Shown: positions 29,250 to 39,258, counted from the stretch's first letter. The stretch is DNA of 64,000 nucleotides from Ectothiorhodospira sp. BSL-9 (GCF_001632845.1 NZ_CP011994.1:62001-126000); one strand, 5' to 3'. Numbers and translations: made by a program. The notes: generated by a model from the sequence alone, not told the origin.

Positions 29250-32199
29250 GATCGGCGTCCTCTATGCCGTCGGCGTGGCCTACCTGGCCCTGCTGTTCTT
29301 CATCGCCCACGCCACCGAACGGGGCTGGCTCCCCACTGCCCTGGTACGCCACCCCATGGTGTATGTGCTCTCTCTGGGCGTGTACGCCACTACCTGGACC
29401 TACTATGGCAGCGTGGGCTTTGCCCAGAGCGAGGGGTACAACTATCTCACCATCTACCTGGGAGTGACCCTGGCCTTCATGCTGGCCCCCCTGCTGCTGG
29501 CCCCCATTCTCAGGCTGGTGCGCGACTATCAGCTCACCTCCCTGGCAGATCTGTTCGCCTTTCGCTATCGCAGCCAGTGGACCGGCCTGCTGGTCACCCT
29601 GTTCATGCTGGCGGGGATCCTTCCCTACATCGCCCTGCAGATCAAGGCGGTGACCGACTCGGTCTCGGTGCTCACCCAGGAGGCGCCGCCCCACCTGCTG
29701 GCCCTGGGTTTCTGCGCCACCCTGGGCCTGTTCGCCATCCTGTTTGGCGCCCGCCACATCACACCCCGTGAGAAGCACGAGGGCCTGGTGGTGGCCATTG
29801 CCTTTGAATCCGCCGTGAAGCTGGCGGCCCTGCTGATGGTGGGCGCCTTCGCCCTGTTCGGCGTCTTTGGTGGCTGGGGCGGCCTCAATACCTGGCTGAT
29901 GGAGCACCCCGAGGCCCTGGAGGCACTCTACGAACCGGTGAGTGAAGGCCCCTGGTTCACCCTCATGCTGCTGGCCTTTGCCGCCGCCTTCCTGTTGCCC
30001 CGGCAGTTCCACATGCTGTTCGTGGAAAACATGGACCCACGCGCCCTGCGGGTGGCCACCTGGGGCCTGCCCCTGTTCCTGCTGCTGCTCAATCTCCCCA
30101 TTCCGCTCATTCTCTGGGCCGGTCAGGCCGCCGCCCTGGAAACCCCCGCCGATTACTTTGCGCTGGCACTGCCGGTGGATGGTGGCGCCAGCTGGCTGGC
30201 CCTGTTCACCTTCATCGGCGGGGTCTCTGCCGCCAGCGCCATGATGATCATCACCACCCTGGCCCTGGCCGCCATGTGCCTGAATCATCTCATCCTGCCC
30301 GCCCACGTGAATCAGCAAAGCCTGCCCCAGAGCAACCTTTACGGATGGCTGTTGTGGGGCAGGCGTTTGCTGATCCTGCTCATCATTGCCATGGGCTACG
30401 GCTTTTACTGGCTGCTGGAGTTCAACCAGGGCCTGGTGCAGGTGGGGCTGATCTCCTTCGTGGCCGTGGCCCAGTTCCTGCCTGGATACCTGGCCCTGCT
30501 GTTCTGGCCACGCGCCACCCGCATCGGCTTCATCGCCGGGTTGCTGGGGGGCATCACCATCTGGGTGCTGGCGCTGATCATCCCGGTGATCCATGAGTCC
30601 GGCCTGCCCATGATCGACTTCAACCTGGCCGTGGTCATGGGGGCCGAGGACGAAAACCGCTGGGCCTTTGCCACTTTCTGGTCTCTGGCCGTGAACAGCC
30701 TGCTGTTCGTGATCGGCTCGCTGCTGACCCGTCCCACCCGGGAAGAAACCGAGGCTGCCCAGGCCTGTCGTCGGGAACAGCTATCACCGGCCGGGGTGAC
30801 TTCCGATGCCCGTAACGTGACGCAACTGGAATCCCACCTGGCCCAGGTGATCGGCCCCCAGACCGCCGGCCTGGAGATCCAGCGAGCCCTGCAGGACCTG
30901 GGCATGCAGCCCTCGGAAAAGCGCCCCGGCGAGTTGCGCCGGCTGCGCACCCGCCTGGAGCGCAACCTTTCCGGGCTGATGGGCCCGTTGCTGGCGCGGA
31001 TGATCGTGGACAATCAGCTCAACGTGGCCCCTCAGGCCCAGGTGGCCCTGGCCGACAGCCTGCGGTTCGTGGAGGAGCAACTGGAGCATTCCACCGTGCG
31101 CTTGAGGGGCCTGGCGGCGGAACTGGATACCCTGCGCCGCTACCATCGCCAGGTGCTGCATGAACTGCCCCTGGGCGTCTGCTCCATCGACCCTGGCGGG
31201 GATATCCTCATCTGGAACAACACCATGGCCATGATCTCCGGGATCGATGCCGGACACGCCGTGGGCCAGCCCCTCAGCGCCCTCAAGGATCCCTGGGAAG
31301 GGGTGCTGCGCACCTTCATCAACGGTGACGACAAGCACCTCTACAAGCTGCAGATCTCCGTGGAGGGCCGCTACCGCTGGCTCAACCTGCACAAGGCAGC
31401 CATCGAGTCTCCGGCCGTGGGCCGCTCGGCCGCCCATGGACTGGGTGGCATGGTGGTGCTGGTGGAGGATCTCACCGAATTGCACAACCTGGAGAGCGAG
31501 GTGGCCCATAACGACCGTCTGGCCTCCATCGGTCGCCTGGCCGCCGGGGTGGCCCACGAGATCGGCAACCCGCTCACCGGCATCACCTCCCTGGCTCAGA
31601 ATCTGCGCTACGAGCAGGACCCCGCCGAGGTGGATCTCACCGTGAAACAGATCCTGGAACAGACCCGGCGCATCAATGATATCGTGCAGTCACTGATCAC
31701 CTTCAGCCACGCGGGCGAGGCGCCCCGGCCGCTACCGGTGACCGTGAACCTGAGGGACTGCGTGGCGGAGGCCCTGCAGTTGATCAAACTCAGCGACGTG
31801 GGCCGCGAAGTCACCTGCATTAACGAGGTGCCCAGTGAACTGAAGGCCCGCGGCAACCATCAGCGGCTGCTGCAGGTGTTCGTCAACCTGGTGAACAATG
31901 CCCTGCAGGCGTCGACCCCCGGCGACCGCGTCGCCATCCGTGGCACCCGACTGCCTGGCGGCGTGGAGATCCACGTGGACGATGAGGGTGCCGGTATCCC
32001 CTCGGGCTTGCTGGATCAGATCTTCGAACCCTTTTTCACCACCAAGCCACCCGGGGAAGGCACCGGCCTGGGGCTCTCGGTGGTATACAGCATCATTCAG
32101 GATCATGGCGGCCTGGTCTATGCCGACAGCCGTGCCCAGGGGGGCACGCGCTTCAGCATCCGGCTGCCAGCTATCGAAGAAGAGGAGATCATGGCTTGA
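29239..32199 (+). CDS. sodium/solute symporter-histidine kinase fusion (CbrA/CrbS type)
   Basis: A 986-residue hybrid. Residues 1 to about 490 form a 12-13 helix Na+/solute symporter-like domain (RHPMVYVLSLGVYATTWTYY, TSLADLFAFRYRSQW). A cytosolic linker with coiled coil follows, then a PAS domain (about 640-740), a HisKA domain with phospho-acceptor H773 in GVAHEIGNPLTG, and an ATPase domain with DDEGAGIP, FEPFFTTK and GTGLGLS. Such proteins (CbrA, CrbS, MxtR) sense or take up a carbon source and control its use; CrbS-type kinases act on acs in other gammaproteobacteria. Its stop overlaps the start of the NtrC-type regulator, its evident partner. The ligand is unknown; acetate is suggested by the nearby acs. 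Confidence 0.92.
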   Translation: MISEIGVLYAVGVAYLALLFFIAHATERGWLPTALVRHPMVYVLSLGVYATTWTYYGSVGFAQSEGYNYLTIYLGVTLAFMLAPLLLAPILRLVRDYQLTSLADLFAFRYRSQWTGLLVTLFMLAGILPYIALQIKAVTDSVSVLTQEAPPHLLALGFCATLGLFAILFGARHITPREKHEGLVVAIAFESAVKLAALLMVGAFALFGVFGGWGGLNTWLMEHPEALEALYEPVSEGPWFTLMLLAFAAAFLLPRQFHMLFVENMDPRALRVATWGLPLFLLLLNLPIPLILWAGQAAALETPADYFALALPVDGGASWLALFTFIGGVSAASAMMIITTLALAAMCLNHLILPAHVNQQSLPQSNLYGWLLWGRRLLILLIIAMGYGFYWLLEFNQGLVQVGLISFVAVAQFLPGYLALLFWPRATRIGFIAGLLGGITIWVLALIIPVIHESGLPMIDFNLAVVMGAEDENRWAFATFWSLAVNSLLFVIGSLLTRPTREETEAAQACRREQLSPAGVTSDARNVTQLESHLAQVIGPQTAGLEIQRALQDLGMQPSEKRPGELRRLRTRLERNLSGLMGPLLARMIVDNQLNVAPQAQVALADSLRFVEEQLEHSTVRLRGLAAELDTLRRYHRQVLHELPLGVCSIDPGGDILIWNNTMAMISGIDAGHAVGQPLSALKDPWEGVLRTFINGDDKHLYKLQISVEGRYRWLNLHKAAIESPAVGRSAAHGLGGMVVLVEDLTELHNLESEVAHNDRLASIGRLAAGVAHEIGNPLTGITSLAQNLRYEQDPAEVDLTVKQILEQTRRINDIVQSLITFSHAGEAPRPLPVTVNLRDCVAEALQLIKLSDVGREVTCINEVPSELKARGNHQRLLQVFVNLVNNALQASTPGDRVAIRGTRLPGGVEIHVDDEGAGIPSGLLDQIFEPFFTTKPPGEGTGLGLSVVYSIIQDHGGLVYADSRAQGGTRFSIRLPAIEEEEIMA

Positions 32200-33518
32200 A
32201 CCGCATACTCATCGTCGAGGACGAGGCGGTGATCCGCCGCGCCCTGGGTCGCCTGCTGGAGCACGAGGGCTACCGGGTGGCCGAGGCCGACAGCCTCGCC
32301 AGGGCACAGGAGCAATGCCAGCAGACCTGTTTCGACCTGGTCATCAGCGACCTGCGCCTGCCCGACGGCGAGGGCATCATCATGGTGGATCACTGCCCCG
32401 ACACGCCCGTGCTGATCATGACCAGCTACGCCAGCGTGCGTTCGGCGGTGGAGGCCATGAAACACGGGGCCGCCGACTACATCGCCAAGCCCTTCGATCA
32501 CGACGAGATGCTGCTGTGCGTGGCCCGCATCCTCAAGCAGCACCAGCTGGAACGGGAGAACGCCCAGCTGCAGTCCCAGATCGGGCAGGCCTATCCGGTG
32601 GAAGGCATGGTCGGGGAGTCGCAGGCCATGCAGCAGATCTGCAAGACCCTGGAAAAAGTGGCGCCCACCGATACCACGGTACTGATTCGGGGCGAGTCGG
32701 GCACCGGCAAGGAACTGGTGGCCCGGGCCATCCACAAGAAGAGCCATCGTGCCCAGGCACCGCTGATCTCGGTGAACTGTGCCGCCATCCCCGAAGGACT
32801 GCTGGAGTCGGAACTCTTCGGTCACGAGAAAGGCGCCTTCACCGGGGCCGGTCAGACCCGCCAGGGCCTGGCCGAGGCCGCCGATGGCGGCACGCTGTTC
32901 CTGGACGAGATCGGCGAACTGACCCCAGCCGCCCAGTCACGCCTGCTGCGCGTACTGCAGGATGGGGAGATCCGCCGGGTAGGGGCCACTGGCAGCCGCA
33001 AGGTGGACCTGCGCCTGCTGGCCGCCACCCATCGGGACCTGGAAACCATGGTGCGAGAGGGGAGTTTCCGGGAAGACCTGTACTACCGGCTGAAGGTGAT
33101 GGAAGTGACCCTGCCGGCCCTGCGCGAGCGCCGCGAGGACATCCCGAGGCTGGCCGAGTTCCTGCTGGACAAGGCCTGCCGACGGCTCAAGCGGGGCACG
33201 ATCAGGCTGGACCCATCGGCGCTGGAGGCCATGCAGGCCCATGCCTGGCCTGGCAACGTGCGCGAACTGGAGAACGCCATCGAGCGGGCGGTCATCCTGG
33301 CCGACGGCGATTGCATCAAGCCCGAGCACCTCGCCCTCACGCCGCCCATGGACAAGACCGACACCGCCAACAGCAGCCTGGAAGATTACTTTCGCCAGTT
33401 CGTACTGGACAATCAGGCCCACATGACCGAGACCGAGCTGGCCCGTCGCCTGGGCATCAGCCGCAAGGCCCTGTGGGAGCGTCGCACGCGGATGGGGATG
33501 CCCCGGCCCAAGGGATGA
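32196..33518 (+). CDS. NtrC-family sigma-54-dependent response regulator (CbrB-like)
   Basis: A 440-residue regulator. The receiver domain (1-120) has the phospho-acceptor D52 in [12 protein letters not shown] and the conserved Lys in [10 protein letters not shown]. The AAA+ domain has Walker A GESGTGKE, the sigma-54 contact loop EKGAFTGA, and Walker [11 protein letters not shown] Fis-type helix-turn-helix ([17 protein letters not shown]) ends the protein. It opens sigma-54 promoters when phosphorylated by the kinase encoded upstream. The start is a TTG that overlaps the kinase stop (TTGA), with AGGAG about 11 bases before. Candidate target sites are just downstream (33544-33639). Confidence 0.94.
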   Translation: MNRILIVEDEAVIRRALGRLLEHEGYRVAEADSLARAQEQCQQTCFDLVISDLRLPDGEGIIMVDHCPDTPVLIMTSYASVRSAVEAMKHGAADYIAKPFDHDEMLLCVARILKQHQLERENAQLQSQIGQAYPVEGMVGESQAMQQICKTLEKVAPTDTTVLIRGESGTGKELVARAIHKKSHRAQAPLISVNCAAIPEGLLESELFGHEKGAFTGAGQTRQGLAEAADGGTLFLDEIGELTPAAQSRLLRVLQDGEIRRVGATGSRKVDLRLLAATHRDLETMVREGSFREDLYYRLKVMEVTLPALRERREDIPRLAEFLLDKACRRLKRGTIRLDPSALEAMQAHAWPGNVRELENAIERAVILADGDCIKPEHLALTPPMDKTDTANSSLEDYFRQFVLDNQAHMTETELARRLGISRKALWERRTRMGMPRPKG

Positions 33519-33543
33519 ATCCGCCCGGCTCACCGCTACCAAA

Positions 33544-33620
33544 GGTAACACCCGTTACCCCAGGTAACACCCGCCAGCAAACCGCTTACCCCTAACCCCT
33601 TGTTTCTACGGGTAACACCC
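33544..33620. promoter_or_regulatory. GGTAACACCC repeats, candidate operator for the NtrC-type regulator
   Basis: GGTAACACCC occurs three times (33544-33553, 33563-33572, 33611-33620). GTTACC at 33554-33559 forms an inverted pair with the first copy, and GCTACC at 33535 and GGTTAC at 33667 are further variants. The first pair lies about 80-105 bp before the likely sigma-54 start point, the usual distance of an NtrC-type enhancer. From memory, CbrB sites contain GTTAC subsites; this should be verified. Confidence 0.55.
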
Positions 33621-33623
33621 TAC

Positions 33624-33639
33624 AGGCACGATCCCTGCA
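33624..33639 (+). promoter_or_regulatory. sigma-54 promoter for the DUF294 gene
   Basis: AGGCACG, four bases, CTGCA: the GG and GC elements have the exact 12-base offset of a -24/-12 promoter (consensus TGGCACG-N4-TTGC). Transcription would begin near 33650, 26 bp before the ATG at 33676. Confidence 0.6.
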
Positions 33640-33675
33640 TTACCGGTTGTACAGCCACGGTTCATCCGGTTACAC

Positions 33676-35601
33676 ATGCACACAGACCACAACAACGGCA
33701 GAGAGCGCCCTCAGGGTGTACTGATCCCGGTGATGGAATTCCTGGGGCGTCATTCGCCGTTCGACCAGATGGACCTGGTGCACCTGGAGTTCCTTGCCAA
33801 GCGCCTGAAGCTGGTCTTCTACGCCCGCGATGAGCAGGTGACCTCGCCCCAGATGGGGCCGGCCAATCGCTTCTACATCATCAAGCAGGGCCGGGTACTG
33901 GGCGAGCCGGTGGACGACGATGGCAACGTGATCAACACCGCCTGGGAGCTGAGCCCCGGGGAATGTTTCCCGGTGGGCGCCCTGGTGGGGCGGCGCGCCG
34001 TGCGCACACGCTACCGGGCAGCGGAAGACACCTTCTGTTTCGAACTGGACCGGGAAGACTTCAACAAGCTGTTCAAGATGTCTTCGGAGTTCCAGGACTT
34101 CTGCACCCGCCGTCTGGCCAACCTGCTGGACAAGGTGCGGCGTCAGGTTCAGTCCAGCGCCGCTGCGGGACTGGGTGGCGATACCTCGCTGAATATTACC
34201 CTGGGGGAGCGCGTGCGCCGCGAGCCCGTGGTCTGCCGACCCGAGACCCGCATCCGCGAGGCCCTGCAGACCATGGATGACGAGCGCGTGGGGAGTGTGG
34301 TCATCACCGACGATGATCGACGCCCCCTGGGCGTGTTCACCCTGCATGATCTTCTCAACCGCGTGTCGCTGCCCGAGGTGGGGCTGGATCAGCCCATCAG
34401 CGCCGTGATGACACGGGATCCGATCACCCTGCCCCCCAAATCATTCGCCTTCGAGGCGGCCATGCTCATGGCTAGCCACGGCTTCCATCACCTGTGCATC
34501 GTGGAGCGGGGTCGGCTCACCGGCGTGATCTCCGAGCGGGACCTGTTCTCCCTGCAGCGGGTGGGCCTGGTAAACCTCAGCCGGTCGGTGAGTGGCGCCG
34601 AGGATGTGGCCACGCTGACCCGCCTGGGTCGGGACGTGCACCTGCTGGTGGGGCAGATGATCGCCCAGGGGGTACGCGTGGATCAGATCACCCAGATCAT
34701 CACCCTGCTCAACGACCAGATCACCCGCCGGGTGATCCAGATCTGCCGGCGGGATGAGGGTACGGATATCCCCGAATTCGACTGGCTGGCCTTTGGCAGC
34801 GAAGCGCGGCAGGAACAGACCCTGAAGACGGACCAGGACAACGGCATCGTCTTCATCCCTCCGGAGGGCATGACCGCCGACGAGGCCCGCAAGCGCCTGC
34901 TGCCTCTGGCCCAGCGCATCAATCAGGCCCTGGATCAGTGTGGCTACCCCCTGTGCCGCGGCAATGTGATGGCCTCCAACCCGGAATGCTGCCTCACTCC
35001 CGAGGAATGGCGTCAACGCTTTACCCAGTGGGTGGATCAGGGCACCCCCAAGCACCTGCTCAACGCCAATATCTATTTCGATTTCCGGGTCATCCTCGGC
35101 AGCGAGGGCCCCGCCGAGGAACTGCGCCAGTGGTTCCTGGAAAAGACAGCCAAGAACAGTCGCTTCCGCCGCCAGATGGCGGAAAACGCGCTGCGCCTGA
35201 GACCCCCCCTGGGACTGTTCGGAGACTTCAAGGTCACCTCCCGGGGCGATTACCCACGCAGCCTGGACATGAAGGTGAATGGCGCCACCCCCATCGTTGA
35301 TGTGGCCCGGATCTATGCCCTGGCCCACAGCATCCCGGAGGTGAACACCAGCCGGCGCCTGGAAGCCTGCGTGGAGGCCGGCGTGCTCAAGCGCGAGGAC
35401 GTGGCCGCCTGGCTCAACGCCTATCACTACATCCAGCTGCTGCGCATGCGCACCCATCAGGATCAGGCGCAGGCGGGGCAGACCCTGAGCAATTTCGTCA
35501 ACCCGGAGCGACTCGACGAACTGGAGCGGCGCATCCTCAAGGAGGCCTTCCGACAGGTGCGCAAGCTTCAGTCACGGCTGGCACTGGACTACCAGCTTTG
35601 A
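33676..35601 (+). CDS. cNMP-binding / CBS / DUF294 nucleotidyltransferase-like protein
   Basis: A 641-residue cytosolic protein. Order: a cyclic-nucleotide-binding-like domain (about 15-150, RFYIIKQGRV, SPGECFPVGALVG), a pair of CBS domains (about 170-300), a DUF294 nucleotidyltransferase domain with FGSEARQEQTLKTDQDN (the GS and DxD positions of the GlnD-type fold are present), and the DUF294 C-terminal region (about 490-640). The CNB and CBS domains suggest sensing of cNMP and adenylates; by analogy to GlnD the catalytic domain may uridylylate or adenylylate a partner. It lies between the regulator gene and the DUF4212-symporter pair, and close relatives often neighbour acs. Start at 33676. 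The substrate is unknown. Confidence 0.87.
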   Translation: MHTDHNNGRERPQGVLIPVMEFLGRHSPFDQMDLVHLEFLAKRLKLVFYARDEQVTSPQMGPANRFYIIKQGRVLGEPVDDDGNVINTAWELSPGECFPVGALVGRRAVRTRYRAAEDTFCFELDREDFNKLFKMSSEFQDFCTRRLANLLDKVRRQVQSSAAAGLGGDTSLNITLGERVRREPVVCRPETRIREALQTMDDERVGSVVITDDDRRPLGVFTLHDLLNRVSLPEVGLDQPISAVMTRDPITLPPKSFAFEAAMLMASHGFHHLCIVERGRLTGVISERDLFSLQRVGLVNLSRSVSGAEDVATLTRLGRDVHLLVGQMIAQGVRVDQITQIITLLNDQITRRVIQICRRDEGTDIPEFDWLAFGSEARQEQTLKTDQDNGIVFIPPEGMTADEARKRLLPLAQRINQALDQCGYPLCRGNVMASNPECCLTPEEWRQRFTQWVDQGTPKHLLNANIYFDFRVILGSEGPAEELRQWFLEKTAKNSRFRRQMAENALRLRPPLGLFGDFKVTSRGDYPRSLDMKVNGATPIVDVARIYALAHSIPEVNTSRRLEACVEAGVLKREDVAAWLNAYHYIQLLRMRTHQDQAQAGQTLSNFVNPERLDELERRILKEAFRQVRKLQSRLALDYQL

Positions 35602-35737
35602 CACCCACGGGCCACCTCACAAGAGCCCGAATACCCGCTGACAATGATTGAACAAAAAGTGAACGATGGAGGATCTACCGAGTGATGCAATACAAGCAAG
35701 TGGTGAAAGACCAAGCCTTTGATAGGAGGAGTGCCGA

Positions 35738-36004
35738 ATGAACACAAAACTGCAGGAACAAAGAACGGCCTACTGGAAGGCCAACGTTCGTATCCTGGTG
35801 GGCTGCATGATCGTATGGTTCATCGCGGGATATGTCCTGCCCATTTTCCTGGCACCGGTGCTGAACATGGTGTCATTGGGCGGTTACCCACTGGGCTTCT
35901 GGATGGCACAACAGGGGGCAATCTATGTCTTCCTGATGCTGATCTTCTTCTACGCCTGGCGCATGAACAAGCTGGACCGTCAGTTCGACGTCCACGAAGA
36001 ATAA
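35738..36004 (+). CDS. DUF4212 protein, small subunit of a solute symporter
   Basis: An 88-residue membrane protein. It has the DUF4212 pattern AYWKANVRILVGCMIVWFI in its first helix and GGYPLGFWMAQQGAIYVF at the second, ending in RMNKLDRQFDV. These proteins are encoded just before a VC_2705-type Na+/solute symporter, here the next gene 18 bp away, and are thought to be its small subunit. A near-perfect AGGAGGAG lies before the ATG. Transcription may start in the 136-bp gap upstream, where no clear promoter stands out. Confidence 0.9.
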   Translation: MNTKLQEQRTAYWKANVRILVGCMIVWFIAGYVLPIFLAPVLNMVSLGGYPLGFWMAQQGAIYVFLMLIFFYAWRMNKLDRQFDVHEE

Positions 36005-36022
36005 GACTGGGGGACCAAGATT

Positions 36023-37795
36023 ATGGATTTGAAACTCATGATATGGCTGGTGGTCGGCGCGACGTTCGCGCTGTACATCGGCATTGCCATCTGGGCCCGC
36101 GCGGGTAGCACGGGCGAATTCTATGTGGCCGGCAAGGGTGTGAACCCGGTCGCCAACGGGATGGCCACCGCGGCGGACTGGATGTCGGCGGCCTCCTTCA
36201 TCTCCATGGCGGGTCTGATCGCCTTCCTGGGATACAGCGGATCGGTCTACCTCATGGGGTGGACCGGCGGCTACGTGCTCATGGCATTGTTGCTCGCCCC
36301 TTACCTGCGCAAGTTCGGCAAGTTCACGGTACCCCAGTTCGTGGGTGACCGGTTCTATTCGAACACCGCACGTATCGTGGCGGTCATCTGCCTGCTGGTG
36401 ATCTCCATCACCTACGTGATCGGGCAGATGCGCGGTGTGGGTATTGCCTTCTCCCGCTTCCTGGAAGTGGACCTGCTCTGGGGCCTGATTGCCGGTATGA
36501 CCGTGGTGTTCATCTACGCCGTGCTCGGCGGCATGAAGGGTATCACCTATACCCAGATCGCCCAGTACGTGGTGATGATCTTCGCCTACACCGTGCCTGC
36601 CGTGTTCATCTCCCTGCAGCTGACCGGGCACTTCCTGCCGCAGACCGGCCTGGGCGGCACGCTCAGCGGTCAGGATGGCGTCTACCTGCTCACCGCCCTG
36701 GACAACGTCCTGGTGGACCTAGGCTTCACGCAATACACCACCAATGAATCGTTCACCACGCTGAACATGTTCCTGCTGACCATGGCGCTGATGATCGGTA
36801 CTGCGGGCCTGCCCCACGTGATCATCCGCTTCTTCACTGTACCTCGCGTGCGTGACGCCCGTAAGTCCGCCGGCTGGGCCCTGGTGTTCATCGCCCTGCT
36901 GTACACCACCGCCCCTGCCGTGGGCGCGATGGCCATGTACAACATCATCAACACCCTGCACCCCGGAGGCGTGGGCAACACCGCCGAGGCCATGGCCTAT
37001 GAGGACCGTCCAGACTGGATGCGCACCTGGGAAGACACCGGCCTGCTGGAGTTCCAGCAGCAGGGTGAAGGTGAACGGGTGCATTACTACAACCGGGCAA
37101 ACCCACCGGCCTGGGCCGACGATGTAGAGGGTGAGGGTTATCGCCTGGAGCGCTTTGACCGAGACATCCTGGTGCTCGCCAACCCTGAAATCGCTGGCCT
37201 GCCCAACTGGGTGATCGCACTGGTGGCGGCAGGGGGTATCGCCGCAGCCCTATCCACGGCAGCGGGTCTGTTGCTGGCCATATCATCGGCCATCTCCCAC
37301 GACTTGTTGAAGGGCGTATTCATGCCCAACATCTCGGAGAAAAGGGAGCTCATGGCCGGGCGTCTGGCCATGGTGGGGGCCATCCTGCTGGCCGGTTACC
37401 TGGGGCTCAATCCACCAGGCTTTGCGGCCGAAGTGGTGGCACTGGCCTTCGGTCTGGCAGCCGCCACGCTGTTCCCCGTGCTGATGATGGGTATTTTCTA
37501 CAAGCGGATGAACAAGCAGGGCGCCATCACCGGCATGCTGGTAGGCCTGTTCGTCACCCTGCTGTACATCTTCATCTACAAGGGCTTCTTCTTCTTCCCG
37601 GGCACGGCCCTGCTGCCCGACAACGCGGACGGCTGGCTGTTCGGCATCTCGCCCCAGGGCTTTGGCACCATCGGCGCCATCCTGAACGTGACTGCCGCAC
37701 TGATCGTGTCCAAGCTGACGGCCCCGCCGCCGAAGGAGATTCAGGACCTGGTGGAAAGCGTGCGCGTGCCGCGTGCCGACGCCGCCTCTTCCTGA
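36023..37795 (+). CDS. Na+/solute symporter (VC_2705 / ActP-like acetate permease family)
   Basis: A 590-residue symporter of the SSS family with about 13 membrane helices. The family signature appears in FYVAGKGVNPVANGMATAAD, WMSAASFISMAGLIAF and VYAVLGGMKG-like segments, and the Na+-site helix SAISHDLLKG. The insertion with PDWMRTWEDTGLLEFQQQ (about residues 325-390) is typical of the VC_2705 subfamily that pairs with DUF4212. Such proteins import short carboxylates such as acetate; acs lies 1.5 kb downstream on the same strand. Substrate by inference only. A GC hairpin follows at 37849. Confidence 0.9.
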   Translation: MDLKLMIWLVVGATFALYIGIAIWARAGSTGEFYVAGKGVNPVANGMATAADWMSAASFISMAGLIAFLGYSGSVYLMGWTGGYVLMALLLAPYLRKFGKFTVPQFVGDRFYSNTARIVAVICLLVISITYVIGQMRGVGIAFSRFLEVDLLWGLIAGMTVVFIYAVLGGMKGITYTQIAQYVVMIFAYTVPAVFISLQLTGHFLPQTGLGGTLSGQDGVYLLTALDNVLVDLGFTQYTTNESFTTLNMFLLTMALMIGTAGLPHVIIRFFTVPRVRDARKSAGWALVFIALLYTTAPAVGAMAMYNIINTLHPGGVGNTAEAMAYEDRPDWMRTWEDTGLLEFQQQGEGERVHYYNRANPPAWADDVEGEGYRLERFDRDILVLANPEIAGLPNWVIALVAAGGIAAALSTAAGLLLAISSAISHDLLKGVFMPNISEKRELMAGRLAMVGAILLAGYLGLNPPGFAAEVVALAFGLAAATLFPVLMMGIFYKRMNKQGAITGMLVGLFVTLLYIFIYKGFFFFPGTALLPDNADGWLFGISPQGFGTIGAILNVTAALIVSKLTAPPPKEIQDLVESVRVPRADAASS

Positions 37796-37848
37796 TCGAA
37801 AGCCCGCGTTGCCCTGCAACGTGAACAGGAAGTGACATTGCAAGGATC

Positions 37849-37870
37849 GGGGCCCCGTTCGTGGGGCCCC
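37849..37870 (+). terminator. candidate terminator hairpin after the symporter
   Basis: GGGGCCCC is repeated with a 6-base loop, forming a strong GC stem 54 bp after the stop. The T-run after it is short and interrupted, so a true rho-independent terminator is not certain. Confidence 0.4.
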
Positions 37871-38005
37871 TCGCTTTCGCTGCAACGCAACGGTAGGATC
37901 TTGCCTTCAGGCCATGGCATACATGCCCTGAAGGCAGGGTCTTCCAACCCCTGATCAACAGGAGGAGTCGACCCATCGATACACTCAGCTCCCATCCCGC
38001 ACCGG

Positions 38006-39072
38006 ATGCATACACAGGCCACGCCCATCGAGCCACTGCTGACGCGGATCCTTCAGGCACCGAACCATGGGGCTCTGTTCGCCCTGGCCGAAGGAATGCC
38101 GCCATATCAGATGCAATGGGCGGATCAGGGTGCCACGGGGGATCAGGTCGGTCGGCGCATCTCCTCCCTCAGCGACGCCCTCACGCGTCGCGCTATCGAA
38201 CTGGCCGAGTCGGAACTGGGGCCGCCCCCCATGACCTACGCCTGGGTGGCCTGCGGGTCCCAGGGGCGATGCGAACAGACAGTGCACACCGACCAGGACA
38301 ATGCCCTGATCCTGGCACAGCCACCCACAGCCGCCGCGCGGGACTACTTTCACCGGCTGGCGGAGCGGGTCACCGGGGATCTGGACAGCTGTGGCCTGCA
38401 TCTGTGCACGGGGGGGTGATGGCCCGCAACGAGGATTGGCAACAACCCGTGGCCGTCTGGCAACAGTATTTCCTCGACTGGATACGTACCCCGGCCCTCA
38501 AGTCCGTGATGCTGGCGCAGAACTTCCTGGATCTGCGCACGATCCACGGAGACCCCTCGCTGCTGCGCGCGGTGCGGGAACGGGTGACCCCCGAGGCACG
38601 CAACAGCACCTGGTTCATCTCCACCATGGCCCGCGAGGCACTCAAGGACAGCCCCCCACGCAGCCCGCTGTGGCGCCTGGGGCTGAGATGCCCGGCCTTT
38701 TGGTTCACGCGGGCCAGGCCACTGGATCTCAAACGCAGGGGCATCATGCCCATCGTCAGCCTGGCGCGACTACTGGCGGTGGCCCATGGCCTGCCCGAAC
38801 TGCATACGCGCGAACGCCTGGAAGCCACCATCAGGCTGGGCACCATCAGCCCATCTGCCGGGGAGGAACTGATACGGGCCTGGGATCTGATCACCACACT
38901 GCGGGTCCGTCAGCACGCCCGCCTCATTCGTGCGAAGAGGCCGCTGGACAACCGGGTCGAAAGCGGGGAGTTTTCCGCCGACGAACGCAAGCGGCTATGC
39001 CGGGCTTTTGCTCAAGTGCGCTTCATGCAGCGCAGCATCGGCCGGCATTATCTGGGGGGGCTGCCCACCTGA
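38006..39072 (+). pseudogene. second DUF294 nucleotidyltransferase-like gene, frameshifted at a G7 tract
   Basis: Two reading frames join into a DUF294 protein of about 355 residues. The first (38006-38419) has ACGSQGRCEQTVHTDQDN, the nucleotidyltransferase motif, and ends GLHLCTGG with a stop straight after seven G (38410-38416). The second frame continues with GGVMARNEDWQQPV to the end at 39072 and holds the DUF294 C-terminal region. In the paralogue at 33676 the same place reads YPLCRGNVMASNPE without a break, so one G is missing here. The gene lacks the CNB and CBS domains of its paralogue, so it would be an unregulated or differently regulated version. It may be a sequencing error, a real loss, or phase variation. 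It lies between the symporter and acs. Confidence 0.8.
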
Positions 39073-39252
39073 CTTTAATGCATCACGGCGGTGAGTCACC
39101 CCCGATGATGAAAGATACGAATCGCGAATATCAGGTGTCCGAAGATGGCGGCCCGGACCCCTGCCCCACCCGGAATCGTCGACACTTTCCCGATGCAGCA
39201 AGTCGGGATAGTCAGCACCGGGCTGGCGCGTTATGCTTGACCGCCAAGACGT

Positions 39253-39258
39253 TATAAT
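39253..39258 (+). promoter_or_regulatory. possible -10 element upstream of acs
   Basis: A perfect TATAAT lies 65 bp before the acs ATG. No good -35 at 16-18 bp is seen (GTTATG at best), so the promoter may need an activator. The rest of the 250-bp gap shows no other clear feature. Confidence 0.35.

Noticed and set aside
33535-33675. GGTAACACCC repeats considered as a small CRISPR-like array
   Set aside because: The repeats are only 10 bases, spacing is irregular, and no cas genes are present; regulator sites before a sigma-54 promoter explain them better.
39237-39258. TTGACC and TATAAT upstream of acs as a sigma-70 promoter
   Set aside because: The elements are only 10 bp apart, too close for a sigma-70 pair; only the -10 was kept as a weak candidate.
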